A DNA stretch of 64,000 nucleotides from Cercophora sp. LCS_1 (Eukaryota; Ascomycota; Sordariomycetes; Sordariales; Lasiosphaeriaceae). The position numbers and the translations under genes were made by a program. The stretch is taken from the NCBI GenBank assembly GCA_036250225.1, contig JAPZLL010000011.1, positions 496,001 through 560,000 of the forward strand, read 5' to 3'. Below the pieces are notes generated by a model, which made no database searches, was not told the DNA's origin, and saw only the letters and a program-made list of their open reading frames with translations. Below, piece by piece: positions 54,966-64,000 of this stretch (position 1 is the first letter of the stretch; each line of letters begins with the position of its first letter).

Positions 54966-57182
54966 ATGCCTCGACAACTGTTTCGAGAAATACCACAGGT
55001 CGCGAACCAGGCCTCTTCTCTTTCCTACGAGCCCTTGAGCACAGAAAAGAATGACATCCGAATCCTCGTCATCGAGCCCCGAGAAAACCACGACGACTCT
55101 TCCGAATTTCGATGCCGGCTCGAGCACGTTCCCCTAGCCTTGAGCTCCAACTACGTTGCCCTTTCGTACTGCTGGGGGCCACCGAACAGTGTCGCCTCGA
55201 TCCGGATCGACGGCCAGGTCCACGCCGTTCAGCCAAGTCTGGCTTGTGCTCTGATCGAGCTGCGACGTCGAAGGCATCTGCGTGTGTGGGCAGACGCCAT
55301 CTGCATCAACCAGAGCGATGCCGAAGAGCGCAGCCAGCAAGTCCTCCGCATGGCCGCCATCTACCGCTCCGCCACGTCGGTGGTGGCCTGGATCGGTGAC
55401 GGCGACGACGAGGACGTAGCCAGCTTTCTCGCCCTCGCTAAAAACGTCAAGACTCTGCTAGGCTTCAACAACGACAATGATCTGTTCCAGCGACGGCTCA
55501 CCAGCATGCAAGTTCACAAAGGGCATGGCGGCAAGTCGCCCTCTGAGACAGCGCTCATGAGCAAACAACAACAAAAACTCCTCGGCACGCTGGACCCAAA
55601 GATGCAGCGGGGAGCCCTCTGCCGCGTCCTCCGAGGCGTGCACAAGTTTCGCAATCCCAAGCCCCAGATCGATCCAGTCTTGGGCCCTGACCCCTTGGAC
55701 CTGTGGTCCGAGAAAAACAAGCCCCGTGTCCAACACACGCGCGACGCCGACCGCCACATCCAGGACCATCTCTCCGACGGCCACTGGCTTGCTCTCGCCC
55801 GTCTTCTCGACTGCGAGTACTGGGGCCGCGTGTGGATCATCCAGGAGCTGGCCATGGCGAACCAGCTCGAGGTGATCTGGGGCCGCTCTGCGATTCCATA
55901 CACCGACATTGTCGCTGTCGCCAACGCCTACCGCGTCTTCTGCGTCTTTGGCATGGCCGGCAGCGGTGTTGCAGTCTCGGAAACGGCCTGCCGCCACGTC
56001 GCCAACCTGCAACAGTTTGAGCAGATGCAGCGCCGGCTGGAGCCGATGCCACTCATCTCGGCGCTGCAGGCAACAGCGTACGCATGCTCGACGGACGTCC
56101 GGGATAAAGTGTACGGGCTAATGGGCCTTACGTACGACGGGTCCATCATCTTCCCCACGCCGAGCTACAAGCGGCCCGTGTGGGACATCAATGCGGATGC
56201 GATGATGCGCATCATCCAGCTGCGACACACGCTGGACTACTTTGTCTTTCGGAGCACCGGGCCGGGGTCCTGGTGCATCAACTGGTTCGACCCGCGAACG
56301 TGGTCGGATGCACGGGCAATGCAGCATTTGACCAAGAAGAATACGCCGGAGGCCACGGCGGCCAAGTCCAAGGGGACGACGACTGCCAGGTGGAATGCCA
56401 CGGGCTCGAAGCGGCCGAGGGTAGTCCTCGACGGGCGGCGTTTGAGGGTCGCGGGGGAGGTCATCGATACGGTGCGTGATTGCTCGGCGACGTTTGAGGA
56501 GAGGAAGGCGAAGAAGAGTCCGCATCGGGGACGCGGGAAGGGAAAGAAAGGGTGGAAGAGGCGGCAGGATAGATCGAAGACGATCAGCCCGAACGAGGCC
56601 AGGGACAGGATATACGGTGCGCTGACAGTGGCCAATCAGCGGCTATTATTAGAGCGCAATGAGTTTCTCTACGCGCTATACTACGCGCTGAAAGCAGTGG
56701 GTGACAAGGTGTCAATGAAGGACAAGGAGACAAGCGCGGGTGCCAAAGAGATCAGGGAGTGGTTGCTCTGTGATGGAAACGCGGAGTTTTCGATTGGCAA
56801 CGAGTGGCTGAGCACGTTGTTGACTACTTCCAAGAATGAGACGTCGTTTTCGGAGCCCTTCTTCCTCCTGGGTGATAAGGTCTGCCGGAGAGTGTTCCAT
56901 TACGAAGTGATGAAGTCTGGAATGCGGTCTGCTGTGAAGGAAACCCTTGAAATGCTTAGGATGGGGATGAGGATGGGAGAGACAACGGGAGGGAGAGTCG
57001 GATGGTTCGCAAAGGAGGCGATGCCCGGCGATGCGATTGCCCTTATGCATGGCTGCAGTGTGCCAGTGGTCTTGAGGAAGCAGGAAGATGGGACGTATAT
57101 CGTGGTTGGGGATAGTATCATCCCAGGGTTGATGCACAGCGAAAAGGACATCAAAGCAAAACACGAGGTTATTTTATGTTGA
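54966..57182 (+). CDS. HET-domain protein 5
   Basis: A single exon of 738 residues from the ATG at 54966. HET motifs are NYVALSYCWGPPNSV, RVWADAICINQSDAEER and MAAIYRSATSVVAWIGDGDD, then YWGRVWIIQELAMANQ. The middle region has STDVRDKVYGLMGLTYDG. An unusual strongly basic block (KKSPHRGRGKGKKGWKRR, about residues 517-535) could be a nuclear-localisation or nucleic-acid-binding patch. The C-terminus carries PGDAIALMHGCSVPVVLRK and VGDSIIPGLM, the companion region shared with HET proteins 1 and 4. It appears intact. Confidence 0.9.
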   Translation: MPRQLFREIPQVANQASSLSYEPLSTEKNDIRILVIEPRENHDDSSEFRCRLEHVPLALSSNYVALSYCWGPPNSVASIRIDGQVHAVQPSLACALIELRRRRHLRVWADAICINQSDAEERSQQVLRMAAIYRSATSVVAWIGDGDDEDVASFLALAKNVKTLLGFNNDNDLFQRRLTSMQVHKGHGGKSPSETALMSKQQQKLLGTLDPKMQRGALCRVLRGVHKFRNPKPQIDPVLGPDPLDLWSEKNKPRVQHTRDADRHIQDHLSDGHWLALARLLDCEYWGRVWIIQELAMANQLEVIWGRSAIPYTDIVAVANAYRVFCVFGMAGSGVAVSETACRHVANLQQFEQMQRRLEPMPLISALQATAYACSTDVRDKVYGLMGLTYDGSIIFPTPSYKRPVWDINADAMMRIIQLRHTLDYFVFRSTGPGSWCINWFDPRTWSDARAMQHLTKKNTPEATAAKSKGTTTARWNATGSKRPRVVLDGRRLRVAGEVIDTVRDCSATFEERKAKKSPHRGRGKGKKGWKRRQDRSKTISPNEARDRIYGALTVANQRLLLERNEFLYALYYALKAVGDKVSMKDKETSAGAKEIREWLLCDGNAEFSIGNEWLSTLLTTSKNETSFSEPFFLLGDKVCRRVFHYEVMKSGMRSAVKETLEMLRMGMRMGETTGGRVGWFAKEAMPGDAIALMHGCSVPVVLRKQEDGTYIVVGDSIIPGLMHSEKDIKAKHEVILC

Positions 57183-57613
57183 GATTGTTGATAGCAGCTG
57201 TCCTCGAGCCATAGTTAATACAATGTAGCAATAAACTGTTTAATCCAATGTCTTCGCCCAAAATAGACTGCAAAGCGTGGCGGGGAATGCCGTCGCCCAT
57301 CGAAACCCCAGACGTTTGATCGCCCCTTTTCCGCAGCACCAAACACCCCCTATTCGCCCGTCCGTGCAAACAACACCAGCCCGCCAACCAGGTTTCAGTA
57401 CCACACCTCCAACACCTCTTTGCTTTGTGCATGAAATACCTCCATCAGGACCCAGCCCAGGCGAATCCATTCTTTGGTTCGCCTCAAACAATGGCCTCCC
57501 AACTCCCTCCATATACCTACCTACCCACCTCCCACCACTGCCGCAATCCCGCCCTCTCATCACTACCCCCGACAACAAGACAAAAAAAGGGGAGAAAAAA
57601 AAACGAGCAAAAA
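57183..57613. other. intergenic
   Basis: HET gene 5 terminator (AATAAA at 57230) and the GH5 gene promoter; A-rich just before the GH5 start. Confidence 0.4.
57230..57235 (+). terminator. AATAAA polyadenylation signal for HET gene 5
   Basis: A canonical hexamer 48 bp past the stop codon in an AT-rich stretch. Confidence 0.5.
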
Positions 57614-58990
57614 ATGCGGCCAACGTCCCTCTTCCTCTTCGCCCATCTCGCGACCGCCCGCGTAAGATACATGGGCGTCTCCATCGCAGGCGGCGACTTT
57701 GGCTGCACCATCAACGTAAGCCCCATCCCATCCTCTCGCCAATCCGTTCAACCTCCCCAAAACTAAAGGGAAAGCTCTAACGCAAGACCCCCCCAAAAAA
57801 GGGAACATGCCCACCCCCCCAAACCCTCCTCCCCACAACCACCGGCCCCGACCAAATGACCCACTTCGCCACAACCAACATGCTCAACATCTTCCGCCTC
57901 CCCGTCTCCTGGCAACACCTCGTCGCCTCGACCCTCTCGGGTCCGCTGATCGACAACACCCCCTACTACGGCCTCCTCGACGCCTGCCTCGCAACCGGCG
58001 CAACCTGCATCCTCTGCATCCACAATTTCGCGCGCTGGGACGGCGCCGTCATCGGGCAATCCCAACCCCCGACCGAGGTTTCCACCGCCGATTTCGTTTC
58101 CCTCTGGCGTCAGCTCGCAGCCCGCTACGCCGCCACGACCGAGCGTCTCATGTTCGAGCTCATGAACGAGCCGCACGACTTGGACATGGCCCAATGGGCC
58201 GAAACCCTCCAAGCCGTCGTCGCGGCCATCAGGGCCGAAGGCTTCGCCGGAACCATCCTCTTGCCCGGGACAGGGTTCTCCTCCGCAGGGGCGTTTCTTT
58301 CTTCCGGTAGCGCGGACGCCCTCTCCAAAATCAAGAACCCCGATGGGGGCGTAGAGGGGCTGGTCTTTGCCCTGCACAAGTATCTGGACGCCGACAACAG
58401 CGGGACGGGGGCGGAGTGCGTTACGAATAACACGGCCGCGTTTGGCGAGGTGGCCGATTTTTTGAGGAGAGAGGGGCGGATGGGGTTGGTGAGTGAGACC
58501 GGGGCGCCGAGCGACGGGGGTAACGGGGGTTGCTTGGTTCGGTTTTGCGAGCAGAATGCGTACGTCAATGCGAACCCGGATGTGTTTTTGGGATTGGTGG
58601 GTTGGGGTGCGGGCAGTTTTGGGGAGGAGTATTTGCTGAGTATGACGCCGCGGAGGGAGGGGAGCGTGTGGGTTGATAAGCCGGTTTTGAGGGATTGCAT
58701 TGTGGGCACTTGGATGGGAAGTACGGCTGGAGGTGAGGTTTTTTTTTTTGTCGTTCTGTTTTTTTCTGACAGGGGGTGGAGGGGAAAAAAGTGTGGATGT
58801 TGCTAACATGGATGTTGTAGTGACGAATCTCTTGGAGATTGAAACGACGGAGGTCGAAGAAGGCGGTGGGATATCGACTAATACGACGAGCGAGGCGGCT
58901 ACAGAGGAGGGAAAGAAAGATGCCTCGGGGAGACTGACGGCTTCTGTTTGGGTCTTGGCGGCTTGTTTGCTGGCTGGGTTCGTGTTGTAG
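57614..58990 (+). CDS. GH5 endoglucanase-like protein with GPI-anchor-like tail
   Basis: Three exons (57614-57715, 57787-58732, 58821-58990) join in frame to 405 residues. The signal peptide is RPTSLFLFAHLATA. Cellulase family 5 features are YMGVSIAGGDFGCTIN, TNMLNIFRLPVSWQHLV, LMFELMNEPHD (acid/base Glu of NEP), VFALHKYLDADNSGTG and GLVSETGAPSDGG (nucleophile Glu). The tail is Glu/Thr/Ser-rich (TEVEEGGGISTNTTSE) and ends in the hydrophobic ASVWVLAACLLAGFVL, as in GPI-anchored proteins. It likely cleaves beta-1,4-glucans at the cell surface. A poly-T run lies in the second intron. Confidence 0.9.
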
Positions 58991-59497
58991 GGATACATGG
59001 TGGGAAAAGAAAATTGTACTGTTATTGTCGTGATACCCTGGGTCTGGATAGGTAGCGTAGTCTATCTCTTGTTCTTATCTGTCCTGTTGGCGATAATGTC
59101 GGTCCGAAGACACTGCAACAGTCCTCTCTGGGGCTAGTATCTTGACAAGGGCTGTGTATCCTTCGGAGTCACAGTACTAATCGTGTCAGGGCGTCGTGTT
59201 GTTGGATCTCCGGGGCTTCGGGGAATCCAAGATCCCCAGCACATCACGTTCATAAGTAACACAACTCGTAACGGATCAAACAAAACTCAAACTTGTAAAC
59301 GAATTGATATATCGACAAATTTTCAACGAGTGCAAGGCAAGGTATTTAAAACTCCCTAATTTCAGATGAAAGAAACCCACCCAAAGCAGGTTCAGCAACG
59401 CAAAAACACCACCCAACCAAATTTGACATCCAAAACGCCGCAGGATAAAAAATAGCAAACAAAATCCCACTCAAGATGATATAGGGGCGAACAAATA
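58991..59497. other. convergent 3' region
   Basis: Between the GH5 gene (plus) and the SNF2 gene (minus); AT-richer near 59280-59420, no gene recognised. Confidence 0.4.
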
Positions 59498-62400
59498 CTA
59501 TTCCCTAGCCTGCTGATGCCTCTCCACCAAAGCAGAACTGTCGCCTCCAAATTCGTTGCTAATCTCCCAGATCTGGTCCTCAAACGAAACCTCCTTGCCC
59601 TCGTACTTGGCCAGGATCACACGATCGGCCGGATTCCACTTGGCCGTCAGCAATTGCAGCTTGGTCTGCTGCTTCTGCCCAACACGGTGGATGCGGTAGT
59701 ACGCTTGCTGCGTCTCGCGCTTTGTCCAAGCAGGGCCCGTCACAATGCTGTAGTTTGCGCGCTGCAGGTTGAGACCGGTGCCCGCCAGAGCAAGGGGTGC
59801 GACCAGGATGTTGGGTGGCGCGTTGCCGGGCTCGAGGAACTTTCTGATGACGCCGTGCCGCTCTGTCTCGGACAGGGCGCTGTGCAACCATACGGGCTTC
59901 ATTGTGACCTCATCCTTGACAGGCTTCTTGTTCTTCTTCTTCTGTGTTGCAATGCGCAACAAGAGATACCCGCAGACGAGGAGAGCCTCAGCCTCGAGTG
60001 GGCAAAAGATGACAAGCTTCTTGGCGTGCGAGGCCTCGCCCTCGATGCGCTTCTTGTCCGCTAGCATCGTGGCGATGGTGGCATCCATTGTAGCGAGCTT
60101 GGGACTGTGCGCGGCCCATTCAGGGATTCGGGGAAAGTAGGCTGTCTTCTTGACGTCCCTATCTGCCTTTTCGAGCTCAGCGATGACTTCTGAGGTCGTA
60201 AACTCAAATTTCAGGGTTCCTTTCGCGGCGTCGGGAGCGATGCCCGGGAATGTAGTCGCAAGGCGCAGCTTCAGCAGGACATCTTGACTGTGATCGCTCC
60301 GTAGAAATCGACCGACTGCCCAGGGTTCGCCGGTAGGGCTGACGTTCCTCGCCGCTTCGGCAGCTCTCGCGCTGGCTTCGTCGGTCAAAGTCTTCAAGGC
60401 ATCAATGTACTGAGTGGGCACCGGATGATCAGCGATCTTGACGCTCAGAGAACCAATGTCGGTCAGCGGCCGATCGCGAAACTTGTCAACTCCCAGCCGT
60501 CGAACCATGATCTTCTTGAGAATCTGGTAAAGAGGTATCCCTGTACGCGGTTAGCCTCGAACAATCTAAATCAAGTGGACTAAGACGGCTTCACTCACGG
60601 TACTCTGCAATCTCGGACGGCTCCAAGACAACACCTTCGGACTGCAATCGTGTCAGATTCTCAAAGGTAGCCGTCAGCTTGTTCAGAGCTGCGACAGTCA
60701 CGTTGGCCATAGCATGGTTAGGATCCGTAGCCCATTCAGGTTTGCCCAGAAGGGAAACCGCTGAGCGAATATCGGCAGGAGAGTCGCCAAAGGGAGTGCC
60801 CTGTGATGAATGTCAGTCAACCGTTGCGAAACTCGCTATCGGGGGAAACAAGAGCTGGCTCACTGAAACGAAATACATCAGCGGGTGCTTTCCACGGCTC
60901 GATGCCTTCAAATGCTCGAGCCAGGTGATAACCGGTGAATCGGCAGCCAAGGCGTACTCGTGGAACTCATCCATCAAGACCATTCCGGGCAAAAGACCGC
61001 TGACGATTTTGGTCTCGTCACCGACCTTGACCTCAACGCCAAACATTTTTCCAGTAATGCGTTCAATAAGGTCGGGCGAGGTGATGATGACATAGTCACT
61101 CAGCCCTGGATTCACCTTGTAGTTGTACCTGATGCTCCCATCGGCACCTTTTGTCGCCGTGACGGCGGCCGTTAGGGTCTTGACCTCGGCCTTAGTCAGC
61201 TTGTCGTCCTTGTGGGCAGTGTCGTGCATCAGCCGAAGCTTCAGAGCCGACGTGTCGAGTTTAGCCTTGGCCTCGGCCAGCACTTGGGCGCAGCTGCGAG
61301 CAGGGGCCAGGATGACACTTGGTCCTTCGGGAAGCTTGTCTGCCAGCTGCTGGGTTGGCTTGTGGTAGCAGTAGCACTTGAAGCCGTATTTACGGTCGGC
61401 AAAACAGGTTTTGGCTGTGGCGCCCTCCTTTGCGTGCTTGGTCGGCTTTTTCGCACGGCGCTCGCTCAGAACCTCGTTCTTGCAACGACGGAGGTTGTTG
61501 GCCAGAGCAATGAGGCCAAACATCTCCTGCGTCTTTCCGAGACCCTGTTCATCGGCCAGCAAGCCACCGTGAACGCCGTCGAGCGAAAGGCGGAGCAGCT
61601 TGAGCACTGCTATGAACTGATAATCGAACAAGCCAACCGTCATCCCGGGAAGCTTTGCCAGAGGCACACGCTTGGCAGCCCTGCCTCCAGTTGCTCGCGG
61701 GTGGACTGCGTTTGGAAGCCGGAAGAACTCGGTACATTCGTCCCACTTGTCCTTGTTGTCGCTGGCGTTGAAGTTGCCGACATACGTGTCGACATAGCTG
61801 TCGTCGATGGCACCAAAGTCATCATCCTGGGCCTCCTTGATACGGTAGTCATCCGCGGCATCATCGGCAAGCGTGAGGTTCTCAACGTTGATCTCCGGGA
61901 TTGCGCCGCCGGAGGTATCATTCGGGTCAAAAGGCTCAGGTTGAGGAGTCGCGGCACCAGACGCGGATGGGCCCGGGTCCGCGGCGTCCGCTGCCCCCCC
62001 AACGTCAGCAGGTCCAGGCGGTGGCGTGGGAGCTGCTCTGCTTGGGCCCGGAGGAGCGTCGTCACCTTCGTCAGACTGTTCGGAGTCCAGGCCTGACTCG
62101 TCGTGGAGCCACTCAATACCCGGCAACTTGTCGAGGTCGGGAAAGGTGAGGGGATCGGTGTTCCGAATATCGAGATAGAAATAGAGATCACTGTATTCAT
62201 GAATTGACAAGGTTCCACGGGCAACGCCCTCAAGAATCTTGTAGAATGCAGCCTCATCAACCTCGTAGGACGTGGTCATGCCATCTTGGACGGATATCAC
62301 CCTGTGCGTCTCTGGGCTGTACTTGAACCGCTTTCTCAACCACCTGTTGAAATCGGCCCACTTGTAGTCGGACACGGCCGGCTTCTCATTGCCCCGATCC

Positions 62401-62525
62401 ACGAAGCACGAGAGGTTTCTGGTCCAGCCTTTGTTGGTGTCAGATCGCACTACGTTGAAGGCAAGAGTCCTCAGCTTCGCAAGGCCGGACTCATAGCCCA
62501 TCATTTGTCTTTGCTCCGCCATCAT
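59498..62525 (-). CDS. SNF2-family DNA-dependent ATPase
   Basis: Three exons (62525-60864, 60800-60599, 60540-59498) join in frame to 968 residues; the introns are 63 and 58 nt. Helicase motif I is LLADEQGLGKTQE (325-332, with an extra Gln before GLGKT), and motif II is LMDEFHEYA (DEFH, 519-522). An insert between them holds a His/Cys-rich stretch (KTCFADRKYGFKCYCYHK). The C-terminal lobe includes motif V APLALAGTGLNLQRA and motif VI QQAYYRIHRVGQKQQ. A Pro/Ala/Asp-rich linker lies at about 145-215. Likely a nuclear chromatin-remodelling or repair-type translocase of a fungal-specific branch; no RING or bromodomain is visible. Two ATGs in tandem start the frame. Confidence 0.88.
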
Positions 62526-63369
62526 AATGGTTCCAGGGCTGAATAATGGCTTGATGATGGTCGTCGAAAGGGGTTCCGGAGAACAGGAGGATTGTCATGA
62601 GACAACGGGAGGCAATCCCGAGCCAGTGGCTATATAGAACCATGGGCATGATAAAGACGCCGCCATCCACAAGCCGTCTGCCTTGTTGATGGCGGCCATT
62701 GACGGACCGATGGCGAATCGTCGCCATGATTCCTGCTCTTTCAAGACGCGCTTCCCGGCAAAGTGCTTTGTCGCGAACCTACCAAGACTCGACAAAGGTG
62801 GGGAGAAAGAGTCGGGATGTGCATTTCCAAAGCTTCTCTGGCCGCCTCGAAAGCTAAGTCAGGAGTCCACCTTCAGTTCGGTGGTCCTGGCGCGCAATTC
62901 GTTTGCTCCTGTTGGACTGCCTGCGGTGCGCAGTGGATGTTTGAGAGCACAGACCATACACACCTTGGCAGGCACGCCTCGGCGCCGCAGTGAGCAAGAT
63001 CCCGGGTTTTTGATCCACTTTCCGCCCTTGGCAAGATCTGGGAACAGCGCTTGGGCAAATGGGGAAGAGCAGGGGACAGCTGGCTCTTCGGCTCCTCTCC
63101 GACCTGCAAAGCTTGGCCTCGACCTCAGCTCACTCACAAAGCGTTTGCCACTCTCTGCGCTGACCTTCGTCCCTCTTTGTGACTTCACACGCATTGGGCC
63201 CGCGTCCTTCGATCAGGCATTGTTGTTGAATGTTTTGTGGGCCGGCGATATGTAACGCGACGCAGTTTCTGCAAGTCCGATTGTCGAACGCCGCGTGCTG
63301 AGTCCAATCGCAAACGAAGGCTGCGCTGCGCACACCAAAGGCGCCCTGGCAACACTCCACCCCCCCATC
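62526..63369. other. divergent promoter region
   Basis: Between the SNF2 gene (minus) and the GH47 gene (plus). Carries the TATATAG listed separately; no gene recognised. Confidence 0.4.
62630..62637 (-). promoter_or_regulatory. TATA-like element of SNF2 gene
   Basis: The self-complementary CTATATAG about 105 bp upstream of the SNF2 start. Confidence 0.35.
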
Positions 63370-64000
63370 ATGATCCGGCTACAGCGGCGTGGCAGGAGAA
63401 ATGCCGCCATTTCTCTGGCTATTTTGGTGTTTTTAATCTACTATCTATCCTCGTCGCCCTCGTTCAATGGCGCGCCAAGCGCCTCAACGCCCGAGTCGGT
63501 GTGGCTTGAGCACCACATGAATGCTGGCGCCGACACCTCGTCGCTGCGGTCAAACACCAGCTTCGACTGGAGCAAGGTCCAGTTCAAGTACTCTCCGGGG
63601 AAGATAAGACCACTGCCGGCTGGCAGGCCAGTTGCGTTGCCTCAGGCGCAGTTTAACTTCCCACCAGAATCTCGGGCGGCCGCCAAGAAGCGAGAGGCCC
63701 GACGGCAGGAGGTCAAGGCTTTGTTCTGCAAGAACTGGGCCAGTTACCGCAAGTATGCCTGGATGAAGGACGCGCTCCAGCCGCTCTCCGCGGGCTACAA
63801 AGACCAATTCAGCGGTTGGGCCGCCACCCTGGTCGACTCCCTCGACACGCTCTGGATCATGGGGCTCCGCGAGGAATTCGACGAGGCCGTCACGGCCGTG
63901 GCGACGATCGACTTTGGTCGGTCAAGCAGCACCACGGTTAATATGTTTGAGACCAACATTCGATACCTCGGGGGCCTTTTGGCGGCGTACGACCTCTCTG
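63370..64000 (+). CDS. GH47 alpha-1,2-mannosidase, 5' part
   Basis: An open frame from the ATG at 63370 runs off the right edge (210 residues seen). Residues about 13-28 (AISLAILVFLIYYLSS) are a type-II signal anchor after a basic cytosolic tip (RLQRRGRRN). The glycosidase domain begins with FCKNWASYRKYAWMKDALQP, GWAATLVDSLDTLWIMGL and MFETNIRYLGGLLAAYDLS, all standard GH47 blocks. It is likely the ER/Golgi enzyme that trims mannose from N-glycans. Catalytic acids lie beyond the window. Confidence 0.92.
   Translation, partial: MIRLQRRGRRNAAISLAILVFLIYYLSSSPSFNGAPSASTPESVWLEHHMNAGADTSSLRSNTSFDWSKVQFKYSPGKIRPLPAGRPVALPQAQFNFPPESRAAAKKREARRQEVKALFCKNWASYRKYAWMKDALQPLSAGYKDQFSGWAATLVDSLDTLWIMGLREEFDEAVTAVATIDFGRSSSTTVNMFETNIRYLGGLLAAYDLS

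Noticed and set aside
57763..58998. 411-residue minus-strand frame opposite the GH5 gene
   Set aside because: Contains no known motif, and its composition is that of a complement of GC-rich codons.
1..64000. CRISPR arrays, bacterial operons, rRNA genes, intact transposons
   Set aside because: The sequence is clearly fungal nuclear DNA; no direct-repeat arrays, terminal inverted repeats or transposase/reverse-transcriptase motifs were seen.

Overview
This window is nuclear DNA of a filamentous ascomycete, most likely a Sordariomycete. The introns are short (about 47-110 nt), with GTRAGT-type donors, CTAAC/CTGAC branch sites and YAG acceptors. The gene families are typical of Pezizomycotina: HET-domain proteins, a fungal-rhodopsin-type receptor, a DUF1996 secreted protein, CotH-like and beta-lactamase-like proteins, SFH5 and GH47. 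Species cannot be named from the sequence. All exon junctions below were read by eye from splice signals and frame continuity. Totals that come out in frame are strong but not transcript-verified models.

Layout. 0-9 kb: the 5' end of an unknown gene running off the left edge, a small hypothetical gene with a frame break, a six-exon protein kinase fused to a von Willebrand A domain (2458-5918), and a membrane-anchored protein (6135-7460, minus). A few weak coding fragments follow. 9.8-14.3 kb: a HET-domain gene (minus) and a hypothetical gene. 16-24 kb: a rhodopsin-type integral membrane protein, a decayed CotH-like pseudogene, a hydrolase-like protein with a SnoaL-like tail, and a small membrane-anchored protein. 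24-36 kb: three more HET genes (one with ankyrin repeats, one frameshifted, one intact) around a beta-lactamase-like gene and a two-TM protein. 36-43.5 kb: a membrane-anchored thioredoxin, an NAD(P)-binding protein, a head-to-head pair of AIG1-type P-loop GTPases (one ending in a CaaX-like motif) and a CorA-like membrane protein. 44.8-54.4 kb: a secreted or metabolic block with a type-B carboxylesterase, a DUF1996 protein, a divergent pair of paralogous small cysteine-rich secreted proteins, SFH5 and a VOC/glyoxalase protein. 54.9-64 kb: a fifth HET gene, a GH5 glucanase with a GPI-like tail, a SNF2-family ATPase, and the start of a GH47 mannosidase running off the right edge.

Five HET genes, a kinase-vWA fusion, two AIG1-like GTPases and two C-terminally membrane-anchored signalling-like proteins lie within about 57 kb. 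The most interesting reading is that this is an allorecognition or innate-immunity-type accessory island set among housekeeping genes (SFH5, GH47). The pseudogene, the frameshifted HET gene and the nearly regular 99-bp ankyrin repeats fit fast birth-and-death evolution. The functional link between these genes is inference.
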